A stretch of 37,933 nucleotides of DNA, taken from positions 1 to 37,933 of the forward strand of contig CAVIKO010000022.1 in the NCBI GenBank assembly GCA_963643035.1, given 5' to 3'. Positions 14,950 through 23,037 of the stretch are shown here, piece after piece (positions within the stretch are counted from its first letter, which is position 1; each line of letters opens with the position of its first letter). A model generated the notes under the pieces. That model was given only the letters and a program-made list of their open reading frames with translations, ran no database searches and was not told where the DNA came from. Source of the DNA: UMGS1696 sp963643035 (GTDB lineage Bacteria; Bacillota; Clostridia; Oscillospirales; CAG-272). Made by a program: the position numbers and the translations under genes.

Positions 14950-14966
14950 GGTCAAGGATAGTCAAA
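14950..14966 (+). promoter_or_regulatory. CtsR box downstream of the -10
   Basis: GGTCAAG-GAT-AGTCAAA on the plus strand is a near-consensus CtsR heptad repeat with 3-bp spacing. It lies just after the expected transcription start, so bound CtsR would block initiation. Confidence 0.85.
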
Positions 14967-15036
14967 GACAAGAACGACAATCCAAATAAGACGTACCGGG
15001 CTCCGGATACGGAAACCTTCGGGAGAGGATGGTCAC

Positions 15037-15489
15037 ATGGTTTTGTCCGATCACATAGCCGGACTGCTGGAAAAGATGTTAGAGGAAGGCGGCGGACAGG
15101 TTGAGGTCAAACGGAACGATTTGGCAGCACAGCTTGGATGCGTACCAAGCCAGATCAATTACGTCATCACCTCCCGATTCACACCCGAGAAAGGGTATGT
15201 CACCGAAAGCAGACGAGGCGGCGGCGGTTACATCCGAATCATCCGGGTGCAAATGTCCAAAAACCAATATCTTATGCACTTCTTCCACGCCATTGGCGAT
15301 ACACTGGAAGAAAATGAAGCCCGCGCGTATCTCAAAAATCTGCTCGACCACGGCGTCATGACTGAACGGGAAGCAAGGCTTGCCATGTCGGTCATGAGCA
15401 CGGCAGCATTGGAAAAATGTCCAGTTGAGAAAAAAAGCGCAGTCCGGGCAGATACGATGCGGCACATTCTAATGTGCTATATGTTATAA
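15037..15489 (+). CDS. ctsR: CtsR, repressor of class III heat-shock genes
   Basis: CtsR is the dimeric repressor of clp genes in Firmicutes. It releases DNA on heating and is removed through McsB and Clp protease. The 150-aa product has the winged-helix region with LAAQLGCVPSQINYVITSRFTPEKGY, the glycine-rich wing ESRRGGGGYIRI that senses heat (about residues 60-70), and the C-terminal helical dimerisation domain. GGAGAGG lies upstream of the ATG. It is first in ctsR-mcsA-mcsB and is preceded by two CtsR boxes, so it should repress itself. Length matches the family. Confidence 0.97.
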   Translation: MVLSDHIAGLLEKMLEEGGGQVEVKRNDLAAQLGCVPSQINYVITSRFTPEKGYVTESRRGGGGYIRIIRVQMSKNQYLMHFFHAIGDTLEENEARAYLKNLLDHGVMTEREARLAMSVMSTAALEKCPVEKKSAVRADTMRHILMCYML

Positions 15490-15517
15490 AATTCACACCG
15501 AAAGAGGGATATGGTAT

Positions 15518-16195
15518 ATGCTTTGCGAAAAATGTGGAAAGAATGAAGCGACGTTCTATTATAAGGAAAATATCAACGGTACGGAAAAGGCATATCATCT
15601 GTGCGCCGACTGTGCCAAAAAGCTTGAAGAATCCGGCGAGATCCGCTCTCTTGACACGAATTTCTTCGATTCCATGAACAAGATCTTCTCTGGCGACAAT
15701 CTCTTCGGCAGTTTGTTTGCCCCAAGCAGTCAGAGACACGCATTGGGTGCCGGAAGCCGGGAGAAAAAAACCTGCCCGCTCTGCGGCTCCACTTTTGCAG
15801 ATATTGTGGCAAACGGCAAGCTTGGCTGCCCGATGTGCTATGAGGTATTCGGAGATGTTCTGCCAATCACGGTACAGCGGATCCACGGCAGAACCAAGCA
15901 CACCGGCAACGCTCCGAAACGGTTCCGCGCGGCGTTGGAAGCAAAAGAACAGCTCCAGAAGCTGGAAGGCGCGCTCCACGAGGCGGTCAAGAACGAGGAA
16001 TACGAAAAGGCAGCGGAGCTTCGCGATAAGATACGTGCGCTGAAAAATCCTGCACCGGCAGTGGAAACTGCGGCAGTGGAAACTGCGATTGATAATCAAG
16101 CGGACGCATCCTGTGCCTGCTGTGACACATCTGCAAAATGCGATACACCCGCAAAAGGAACGACAGATAACGCAAATACGACAGACGCGCAGTAA
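15518..16195 (+). CDS. mcsA: McsA, zinc-binding activator of the arginine kinase McsB
   Basis: McsA binds and activates McsB and takes part in CtsR control and stress-linked Clp function. The 225-aa protein has the expected four CXXC zinc pairs: CEKC (3-6), CADC (about 29-32), CPLC and CPMC (about 87-107). A UVR (UvrB/C-type coiled) domain follows at about 130-165 (EAVKNEEYEKAAELRDKIRAL). The last roughly 50 residues are unusual: a low-complexity alanine/threonine/aspartate tail with extra cysteines (SCACCDTSAKCDTPAK), beyond the normal end of the family. GAGGGA lies upstream of the ATG. The gene starts 28 bp after ctsR and shares its transcript. Confidence 0.95.
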   Translation: MLCEKCGKNEATFYYKENINGTEKAYHLCADCAKKLEESGEIRSLDTNFFDSMNKIFSGDNLFGSLFAPSSQRHALGAGSREKKTCPLCGSTFADIVANGKLGCPMCYEVFGDVLPITVQRIHGRTKHTGNAPKRFRAALEAKEQLQKLEGALHEAVKNEEYEKAAELRDKIRALKNPAPAVETAAVETAIDNQADASCACCDTSAKCDTPAKGTTDNANTTDAQ

Positions 16196-16254
16196 ACGCA
16201 CAAAAAGCAATCTGTTTCACAATGGCGAATGCGGAAACGAAAGGAATGAATGGT

Positions 16255-17265
16255 ATGTTAAAGAATTGGTATACAGAATCCGGTAAAGAAAACGATGTAG
16301 TGGTCAGCTCCCGTGTACGGCTTGCAAGAAACCTGGCAGCGTATCCGTTCCCGGATTGTATGACGGAGGCACAGGAAGCCGAGATCAAGGAGCTTCTCAA
16401 AAAGATCTATGTGGACTGGGAAGTTACAGATCTGGCAGCGCTTTCCGCGGCAGATAAAATCTCTCTTGCCGAGCGCGACTTCATCAGTCCGGAATTTGCA
16501 CGCGCTGTCCATCCGGGACTTCTCTTCTCCAAGGACAACACGCACATCATGGCGTTGGAGGAGGACCACGTGCGGATCCAATCCGTCTACGCCGGGCTTG
16601 CTCTCGAGGAAGCATACAAAGCAGCAGCGGAAGCGGACAATCTGCTCGACGATGGTGCGGAGATCGCGTTTCATGAAGAATATGGCTATCTGACTCACTG
16701 CCCGACCAATCTCGGTACCGGAATGCGCGCATCTGTGATGTTGTTCCTGCCGGCATACACAAGAGCGGGGCTGATCCGCAGATTGCAGACGCAGCTTGAA
16801 AAAATCGGTCTGACCGTGCGCGGCATGGCGGGAGAAGGCTCCGATGCGGACGGGTACCTGTATCAGATCTCCAATCAAGTCACGCTCGGCATTACAGAGG
16901 AAGAAACGATCCGTAAGCTGCAGGACGTAATTGAGCAGCTCATCACACAGGAAAGAGATTTGCGTACCAGCAACGCAGAGGAACACGATAATCGCGAGGT
17001 ACTGCGCGATAAGGCACGCCGTTCGCTCGGTATCTGCCGGTACGCCACCAGACTGAGCGCGGAGGAACTGTATAGCCTTTACGCCAACCTCCGTTTGGGT
17101 ACGGCGTTGGGACTGCTCGATACAATCACGCCGCAGAAGGTGGATGAAATGCTCTTCAATTGTCTGCCCGGTGTAGTAACGGCCGCGTCCGATTGTAAGA
17201 ACATCGGAGAACAGAATGCCTCTCGTGCCAAAACCGCGGGAGAAATCCTTAGCGAAACCAAATAA
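16255..17265 (+). CDS. mcsB: McsB, protein-arginine kinase
   Basis: McsB phosphorylates arginines on proteins, marking them for ClpC-ClpP, and inactivates CtsR. It belongs to the phosphagen kinase fold. In the 336-aa product I see VVSSRVRLARN (18-26), the active-site cysteine region THCPTNLGTGMRASVM (C149) and GEGSDADGYLYQISNQ. Two deviations stand out. The NEED-type motif reads LEEDH (101-105), and the C-terminal allosteric RDxxRA motif appears as QNASRA (320-325). I chose the ATG at 16255, with AAAGGA 9 bp upstream; the frame opens at 16222. It is the last gene of the operon. No clpC follows. Confidence 0.94.
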   Translation: MLKNWYTESGKENDVVVSSRVRLARNLAAYPFPDCMTEAQEAEIKELLKKIYVDWEVTDLAALSAADKISLAERDFISPEFARAVHPGLLFSKDNTHIMALEEDHVRIQSVYAGLALEEAYKAAAEADNLLDDGAEIAFHEEYGYLTHCPTNLGTGMRASVMLFLPAYTRAGLIRRLQTQLEKIGLTVRGMAGEGSDADGYLYQISNQVTLGITEEETIRKLQDVIEQLITQERDLRTSNAEEHDNREVLRDKARRSLGICRYATRLSAEELYSLYANLRLGTALGLLDTITPQKVDEMLFNCLPGVVTAASDCKNIGEQNASRAKTAGEILSETK

Positions 17266-17349
17266 ACCGCTGCACCGACAACCGACGCGCACACGCCGGT
17301 AGATGACAGCACGCGCATCGATGTAACAGAGACTGCCGCCGCAGAATGA
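17266..17349 (+). other. In-frame coding-like tail after the mcsB stop
   Basis: Directly after the mcsB TAA the same frame stays open for 27 codons to a TGA at 17347-17349. It would encode an Ala/Thr/Asp-rich tail (TAAPTTDAHTPVDDS...), in composition like the McsA tail. This suggests a recently gained stop or a relic extension. Confidence 0.4.
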
Positions 17350-17372
17350 TTCGGAAAAGCGACAGGAGAGAG

Positions 17373-17410
17373 AGCCGTATCCGACAAAAATCGGGTTCGG
17401 CTTTCTTTTT
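17373..17410 (+). terminator. Rho-independent terminator of ctsR-mcsA-mcsB
   Basis: AGCCG..TCCG (17373-17383) pairs with CGG..CGGCT (about 17392-17402), followed by TTCTTTTT. It closes the operon after mcsB. Confidence 0.75.
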
Positions 17411-17414
17411 GCCC

Positions 17415-17443
17415 TTGATTTCACGCCGGATTTATGCTATGCT
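17415..17443 (+). promoter_or_regulatory. Promoter of the alpha/beta hydrolase gene
   Basis: TTGATT at 17415-17420, a 17-bp spacer ending TGC and TATGCT at 17438-17443. Confidence 0.7.
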
Positions 17444-17473
17444 ATTAGAAGCGATATAAAAAGGAGAGCTTTT

Positions 17474-18688
17474 ATGGACGATTCCCTGCGCACGGAGCAT
17501 TATTTTGTACGGTACAATTATCCGAATACCTCGGACGAAAACAGACTGTGGCTGTCCACAATCCGTATCGTGCCAAAAGATCCGCGATTTGTTTTGCAGA
17601 TTCTGCATGGCGTGGATGAGCATAAAGGACGGTATCTGCCGCTTATGGAGCATGTGGCGCATCACGGCGGTATCGTTGTCTGTCACGATCGGCGCGGTCA
17701 TGGGGAAAGTATATTTCGCGAGGGACTTGGCTATCCCGGCGATCATCCGGAAGAATACGCGCTCTCCGACATCGATGCCGTCTACGCTTCTGTGTATAAA
17801 CCCGTTCCGGACGACGGACTGGTTTGGATACAGGATGCGGATTATCCCCGTATGGATCCACTGCCACGGTATCTGCTCGGCTTTTCGATGGGTTCCCTTG
17901 AAGCAGCAGCATATCTTGGTGCGAACGACGCCGGACTTGCCGGATGCTTTCTCTGCGGAATGCCTCACCGGGAGCCGTTTGTGAATTTCGCACGGGCATG
18001 GGTGTGGTTCCTGTCCCTGTTTGGCGGCGAGACGGCCCGTCCGTTCCTCTTGAATCTGTATGCACTCAATCGTTACAACGCGGCATTTCGCAAAAACGCA
18101 CAACACGATGTGGAACGATCTCGCCCATCCAATCCGAAATCGCTGTCCCTTGCGGAAATGGAAAGGGAACTTTCCCGAATGGATGAGGAGCAAATGATGT
18201 CCGAAAATGGTGAAGAAGAAAACAATCCGTACCCAAACGATTTTCTCTGGCTATCCGAGGATGAGGACAACCGGAAACGCTTCACCGCCGATCCGCTCTG
18301 CGGTGCCGATATGACCATTGCACTCTTCCGGTATCTCCTCCGCCTTGTCCACGACACCTACAAGCCCGCGTATTACGACCGCTGCAACCGTGATATTCCG
18401 CTCTGGTTCTTCTCAGGGGAACACGATCCGATCGCCGGTGGGGAAACGCATACGGCAGATACCGTGCGCTTCTTCCGGGACATCGGATATAATAATGTAG
18501 AAAACCGTATCTTTCCCCATATGCGCCACGAGATTTTCGAGGATACCGACAGGGAAATCGCATATCAAGCGGTCACGGACGGAATCGATTACGTAAACGA
18601 CGCAGCGACGGCAATCCTGTGTGATCTGCAGCTGGCAGACGCCGCGGAATACACAGCGCAGTTCGGCGGAGACGAAGCGAAAAAATGA
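17474..18688 (+). CDS. Lysophospholipase/monoacylglycerol lipase-like alpha/beta hydrolase
   Basis: The 404-aa product belongs to the Hydrolase_4 (serine aminopeptidase S33) group that includes lysophospholipases and monoacylglycerol lipases. Visible features are the HGVDEHKGRY oxyanion region, DRRGHGES, the nucleophile elbow GFSMGS (S138), D318 in GEHDPIAGG and H352 in MRHEIFED. It is about 100 residues longer than typical members; the extra sequence is an acidic, charged cap insertion (about 205-265, rich in Glu, Asp and Arg). No signal peptide, so cytoplasmic. AAGGAG lies upstream of the ATG. It stands alone between its promoter and a 259-bp gap. The substrate is unknown. Confidence 0.87.
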   Translation: MDDSLRTEHYFVRYNYPNTSDENRLWLSTIRIVPKDPRFVLQILHGVDEHKGRYLPLMEHVAHHGGIVVCHDRRGHGESIFREGLGYPGDHPEEYALSDIDAVYASVYKPVPDDGLVWIQDADYPRMDPLPRYLLGFSMGSLEAAAYLGANDAGLAGCFLCGMPHREPFVNFARAWVWFLSLFGGETARPFLLNLYALNRYNAAFRKNAQHDVERSRPSNPKSLSLAEMERELSRMDEEQMMSENGEEENNPYPNDFLWLSEDEDNRKRFTADPLCGADMTIALFRYLLRLVHDTYKPAYYDRCNRDIPLWFFSGEHDPIAGGETHTADTVRFFRDIGYNNVENRIFPHMRHEIFEDTDREIAYQAVTDGIDYVNDAATAILCDLQLADAAEYTAQFGGDEAKK

Positions 18689-18878
18689 ATCTCCTGCCTT
18701 TTTCTCCTTTCTCTAAAGAATTAGGAAACCTCTGCTTTCAGGTCGATGTATGTGTCAGGATGTTCTTGCAACGCAAGGCTTTTGACGCAAGATCCCGATT
18801 GTCTCAGCGTTTTCTTAGGCTGATTGCGACTCTTTTTGTCTTTTTCCGCACTCATTTTCGCTTCTCCGCATATCCCCG

Positions 18879-18907
18879 TTGACATCCCCGATGTACTCGT
18901 CTATAAT
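18879..18907 (+). promoter_or_regulatory. Promoter of the sulfate-activation operon
   Basis: Consensus TTGACA at 18879-18884, a 17-bp spacer and consensus TATAAT at 18902-18907. This is one of the two strongest promoters in the window. I see no obvious operator or riboswitch between it and the ATG at 18948. Confidence 0.88.
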
Positions 18908-18947
18908 GTATTTGTATTTTTATGACTTCTAAGCAAAGAGGTATCGT

Positions 18948-20423
18948 ATGTCCGTAAATCCTATTACACCGTACCGTTCCGCTGTGTCTCCAGCGGAGCG
19001 GCTGCGTATTACTCATACCCGTCCGGCGGTTTTCTGGATGACAGGACTGTCCGGTTCTGGCAAATCCACCATCGCAGCACGGTTGGAAAAGCTGCTCTCC
19101 GACGCGGGTCACGCCGTATTCATGCTCGACGGCGATACGGTACGGACAGGACTTTGCCGAGGTCTTGGATTTTCCCCGGAGGACAGAGCCGAAAATCTAC
19201 GTCGGATCGCCGAATGCGCACGGCTTCTCGCCATATCCGGTCAGATCGTGGTGGTTTGCGCTATCTCTCCGACGGCGGAATCCAGAAAGACGGCGCGGGA
19301 AATTGTCGAGAGAGACAGCGACACCGTGTTCCATGAAGTATATGTCAAAGCTTCGGTCGAGCTGTGCGCCGGAAGAGATCCCAAAGGACTGTATAAAAAA
19401 GCATTCGCCGGGGAGATTACGGATTTCACCGGGGTTTCCGCACCGTATGAAGTACCGGAGATGCCGGACATCGTTCTGGATACGGCAAATGTAGATGCGG
19501 ACACCCTCGCCATGACGTTGTTTGATGCCGCCATGGACGATATTTACCGTCCGACATATCTGCTGTCCCGAATGCTCACGTGCGGTGCGCGCGCAGCTCA
19601 TACCATTCTATCGATCTACAACGGCGATTATGCTGTTTCCTTTAAAGAGGACGCCACTCCGCTGACCACTGCTGACACGAGCGCAGACGAAGTGATCTCG
19701 GCATATCTCGCGGCGGCATTTCCGGAATACGATCTGCTTTCTGAGGAAAAAACGGACGATTCCCGCGACACACACGGAATTCCGAAACGGCTAAACGGCT
19801 GCGGCGTTTTTATCGTCGATCCGCTTGATGGCACTAAGGAGTTCATCCACCGCAACGGCGAATTCTGCGTCAGCATCGGTTTTGCGGATCATCATCGCGT
19901 CTTGGCGGGAGTGATCGCGGTGCCGGTGCAGGGGATTCTCTACTACGCCATGGAGGGACACGGCGCATACAAGCTCACCCTCCCGGACGGATTTGACGGT
20001 GTTCTCCCAGACGAAAAATGGTTCGAGAGTGTGCTCTTTGCCCCGTCGACCCGGATTCACGTTTCCGACCGTCACGAAAATCTGCGCGTCATGGCAAGCC
20101 GATCCCACGGCGACCGCCAGACCGAATCGATCCTTGCAGACAACGCGGCGCGCATCGGCGAGGTGATCACGGCGGGCAGCTGTCTTAAGGGTTGTCTCAT
20201 TGCGGAGGGGAAAGCAGACGTACACTATCGCTACGGCGCGTTCATGAAGGAATGGGATACCGCAGGAATGGAGATTCTCTGCAAGGAGGCTGGCGCATCG
20301 TTCACGGATGTACACGGCAATCCGCTCTGTGCCAACCGTGCCGATCCCGTCAACCGTAACGGATTCCGCATTCTCAATACAACGCAGTCCACACTCGACA
20401 CCACGAACGCGGACGCATTATAA
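18948..20423 (+). CDS. Fusion of APS kinase (CysC) and 3'(2'),5'-bisphosphate nucleotidase (CysQ)
   Basis: Two enzymes of PAPS metabolism share one 491-aa chain. Residues about 24-200 are APS kinase, which turns APS into PAPS: P-loop GLSGSGKST (33-41), LDGDTVRTGLCRGLGF, and ISP of the CAISPTAESR segment. Residues about 203-488 are CysQ, an IMPase-fold phosphatase that degrades PAP to AMP: E266 in SEEK, DPLDGTKEF (D291) and WDTAG (D437). All metal ligands seem intact. The fusion would couple making PAPS with removing the by-product PAP left after sulfate transfer. cysD starts 56 bp downstream and then cysN, so this is the first gene of a three-gene unit. I give no single symbol because both halves are whole. 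Confidence 0.93.
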   Translation: MSVNPITPYRSAVSPAERLRITHTRPAVFWMTGLSGSGKSTIAARLEKLLSDAGHAVFMLDGDTVRTGLCRGLGFSPEDRAENLRRIAECARLLAISGQIVVVCAISPTAESRKTAREIVERDSDTVFHEVYVKASVELCAGRDPKGLYKKAFAGEITDFTGVSAPYEVPEMPDIVLDTANVDADTLAMTLFDAAMDDIYRPTYLLSRMLTCGARAAHTILSIYNGDYAVSFKEDATPLTTADTSADEVISAYLAAAFPEYDLLSEEKTDDSRDTHGIPKRLNGCGVFIVDPLDGTKEFIHRNGEFCVSIGFADHHRVLAGVIAVPVQGILYYAMEGHGAYKLTLPDGFDGVLPDEKWFESVLFAPSTRIHVSDRHENLRVMASRSHGDRQTESILADNAARIGEVITAGSCLKGCLIAEGKADVHYRYGAFMKEWDTAGMEILCKEAGASFTDVHGNPLCANRADPVNRNGFRILNTTQSTLDTTNADAL

Positions 20424-20479
20424 AGCGCACATCCCGGCAGGTTGTTTTCATCCGGGAGAAAGGATACATTGACAAAACT

Positions 20480-21367
20480 ATGAACTACAGTCATCTCGAT
20501 ATGCTCGAATCCCGGAGCATTCACATTCTACGCGAATCCTATGCCGCGTTCAAGAATCTGTGTATGCTCTGGTCGATCGGCAAGGACAGCACGGTACTGC
20601 TCTGTCTGGCGCGCAAGGCGTTTTTCGGACATGTGCCGTTCCCGCTCGTCCATGTCGATACGCATTATAAGATTCCCGAAATGATCGAATACCGCGACCG
20701 GCTCGCCATGGAGTGGAACCTTGATATGATTTACGGTGAAAACCGTGCAGCTCTGGATGCGAAGCAGACTTTCCCGGACGGCAACACCACCCGGATCGAA
20801 TGCTGCCGGAATCTGAAAACGGAAGCACTGGCGCACACCCTCTCCGGAGAATGGCCGCGATACCGTCTCAATCATCAAACCGGCAAATACGAGGTCGATC
20901 CGAACAAAGAGCCGTTCACAGGCGTCATTGTCGGCGTTCGGGCCGATGAAGAGGGCAGCCGCTCCAAGGAACGGTATTTTTCCCCGCGCAACGTGAACAA
21001 CGACTGGAACGCCGACGATCAGCCGCCGGAATTCTGGGGACAGTACAAGACAGATTTCGCACCGGGTACCCACGTTCGGATCCATCCACTTCTCGACTGG
21101 ACGGAACTTGATATCTGGGAATACATCAAGCGCGAGGGTGTTCCGGTTGTATCGCTCTACTTCAATCAGGGCGACGGCAAGCGGTACCGTTCCCTTGGCT
21201 GCTGGCCCTGCACCAACCCTGTGGAATCGGACGCCTCCACTTTGGATGAGATCATTGAGGAGCTGCGTTCCGGCAAATTCGCCCGTGTGGCGGAGAGAAG
21301 CGGCCGTGCGCAGGACAAAGAAGATGGCGGCGGACTCGAAGCACTGCGCCGGGACGGATATATGTGA
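20480..21367 (+). CDS. cysD: Sulfate adenylyltransferase subunit 2
   Basis: CysD is the catalytic ATP-pyrophosphatase subunit that, with the GTPase CysN, forms APS from sulfate and ATP. The 295-aa product has the PP-loop SIGKDSTVLL (about 32-41), the VHVDTHYKIPEM segment, GVRADEEGSRSKER and the C-terminal RYRSLGCWPCT, all typical. MNYSHLD is the usual family start. The ribosome binding site AGAAAGGA lies about 16 bp before this ATG, which is rather far. cysN begins 18 bp after the stop. Confidence 0.96.
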   Translation: MNYSHLDMLESRSIHILRESYAAFKNLCMLWSIGKDSTVLLCLARKAFFGHVPFPLVHVDTHYKIPEMIEYRDRLAMEWNLDMIYGENRAALDAKQTFPDGNTTRIECCRNLKTEALAHTLSGEWPRYRLNHQTGKYEVDPNKEPFTGVIVGVRADEEGSRSKERYFSPRNVNNDWNADDQPPEFWGQYKTDFAPGTHVRIHPLLDWTELDIWEYIKREGVPVVSLYFNQGDGKRYRSLGCWPCTNPVESDASTLDEIIEELRSGKFARVAERSGRAQDKEDGGGLEALRRDGYM

Positions 21368-21385
21368 TTTTTTACGAGGCACAAC

Positions 21386-22954
21386 ATGACAGACAAACAA
21401 CATATGAATATCGTAGTGGCGGGACACGTGGATCATGGAAAAAGCACCGTGATTGGTCGTCTGCTCGCGGATACGCATTCCCTGCCGGACGGCAAGATTG
21501 AGCAAATCCGGGAAATGTGCCGCCGTAACTCCAAACCGTTTGAATACGCGTTTTTGCTGGATGCTCTCAAGGACGAGCGTTCGCAGGGGATTACCATCGA
21601 CACAGCGCGCTGCTTCTTTGAAACGGAAAAGCGGAAGTACATCATCATCGATGCACCCGGTCACATCGAATTTCTCAAGAATATGATCACCGGCGCGTCC
21701 CGTGCGCAGGCAGCTCTGCTCGTCATCGACGCGGCAGAGGGAATCTGTGAAAATTCCCGTCGGCACGGGTATATGCTGGAAATGCTCGGGATCACGCAGA
21801 TCGCTGTACTCGTAAACAAAATCGACCTGATCGGCTACGACCGCGCACGCTATGACCAAATCTGCAGAGACTTTACGGAATTTTTGGCGAAGATCGGTAT
21901 TCGTCCGGCCGCCTATATTCCGGTATCCGCCATGGACGGCGACAACATTGCCTCCCGTTCGACACATACGCTGTGGTACGACGGTCCTACCGTGCTTGAG
22001 ATGCTCGATCGATTTGTCGGCGGTACACACAACGACGCGCTTCCGCTGCGGATCCCGGTGCAGGACGTGTATAAATTTACCGAGGGCGGTGACGACAGAC
22101 GGATCGTGGCAGGTATGTGCGAATCCGGTACGCTCCATCCCGGAGATCACCTCATCTTCTACCCGTCCGGCAAAACGACCGATGTGGCACGGATTGAGGA
22201 ATGGTACATGGATCCCTCAGCGCATCCGACTCCGACAGAGGTCACATTCGGCAAGTCCTGCGGATTCACAACAACGACGCAAATCTATGTCCGGCGCGGC
22301 GAAATCGCGTGTAAGCTCGGCGAGGAGGCGCCGCGTGTCGGCAAGACGTTCCGCGCAAGTGTGTTCTGGCTCGGCTCTGATCCGCTGGTGATGGGTAAGG
22401 AATACGGAATCAAATCCTGTACTGCGAAAACGACCTGCCGTGTAACGGCAATTCACAGCGTGCTGGACGCATCCAATCTTGAAAAGGATCATGCACCCAC
22501 CTCCGCCGGGAAGCATGCGATCGCCGACTGTACCTTTACCTGTGAGCATGAGATCGCCTTTGACGTAGATCCCGCCCTGCCGGCGACCGGACGTTTTGTC
22601 CTCATCGACGGATACGAAATTTCCGGCGGCGGCATCATAAAGGAATCCCTCGGCGGCGACGGCAAGAAACGGAACGACAATCCGCTTACCCCCGGAGAAA
22701 GACGGCGCTATCTCGGACAGCTGCCGCTCGCAGTACATTGTCCGGACGCAAACTACGCGAAAATTCTCGAGCGTGCGCTCTTTGAGGAGGATCGCATCGC
22801 CTACTACACTGTGGAAAGCAGTGTTGTTCCGACCCTGCTCGACGCGGGTCTGGTCGTGCTGACTACCACGGATATCGCAGGCGCTTATACATGCACCGGC
22901 AAACTTGAGGACGACATCACTGCGATCCTGCTTTCCACCAAGGCGGGACTGTAA
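21386..22954 (+). CDS. cysN: Sulfate adenylyltransferase subunit 1 (GTPase) with a CysC-like C-terminal remnant
   Basis: CysN is the elongation-factor-like GTPase that drives APS synthesis by CysD. The 522-aa product has G1 GHVDHGKS (13-20), DERSQGITID, G3 DAPGH and G4 NKID, then the EF-Tu-like beta-barrel domains. CysN alone usually ends near residue 440-475. Here about 80 extra residues follow (about 438-522). They lack a P-loop, but AKILERALFEEDRIAYY and LLDAGLVVLTTT resemble the helix after the P-loop and the strand region of APS kinase. This may be the worn remnant of a CysN-CysC fusion, replaced by the kinase fused to CysQ upstream. GAGG lies 6 bp before the ATG. Confidence 0.95.
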   Translation: MTDKQHMNIVVAGHVDHGKSTVIGRLLADTHSLPDGKIEQIREMCRRNSKPFEYAFLLDALKDERSQGITIDTARCFFETEKRKYIIIDAPGHIEFLKNMITGASRAQAALLVIDAAEGICENSRRHGYMLEMLGITQIAVLVNKIDLIGYDRARYDQICRDFTEFLAKIGIRPAAYIPVSAMDGDNIASRSTHTLWYDGPTVLEMLDRFVGGTHNDALPLRIPVQDVYKFTEGGDDRRIVAGMCESGTLHPGDHLIFYPSGKTTDVARIEEWYMDPSAHPTPTEVTFGKSCGFTTTTQIYVRRGEIACKLGEEAPRVGKTFRASVFWLGSDPLVMGKEYGIKSCTAKTTCRVTAIHSVLDASNLEKDHAPTSAGKHAIADCTFTCEHEIAFDVDPALPATGRFVLIDGYEISGGGIIKESLGGDGKKRNDNPLTPGERRRYLGQLPLAVHCPDANYAKILERALFEEDRIAYYTVESSVVPTLLDAGLVVLTTTDIAGAYTCTGKLEDDITAILLSTKAGL

Positions 22955-22983
22955 CCCATCTCTATACGCTCTACTGCACATTT

Positions 22984-23018
22984 CCCCGGAGGCTCTGCAA
23001 TTGGTCTCCGGGGATTTT
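22984..23018 (+). terminator. Hairpin between cysN and the glycyl radical enzyme gene
   Basis: CCCCGGAG (22984-22991) pairs with CTCCGGGG (23006-23013), followed by only ATTTT. It may end the cys operon or allow partial read-through into the next gene, which has no separate promoter that I can see. Confidence 0.6.
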
Positions 23019-23037
23019 GAAAACGGAGGATTTTCTT

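Noticed and set aside
20528..22150. 540-codon minus-strand frame across cysD and cysN.
   Set aside because: It is antisense to two clearly conserved genes and its product shows no family features.
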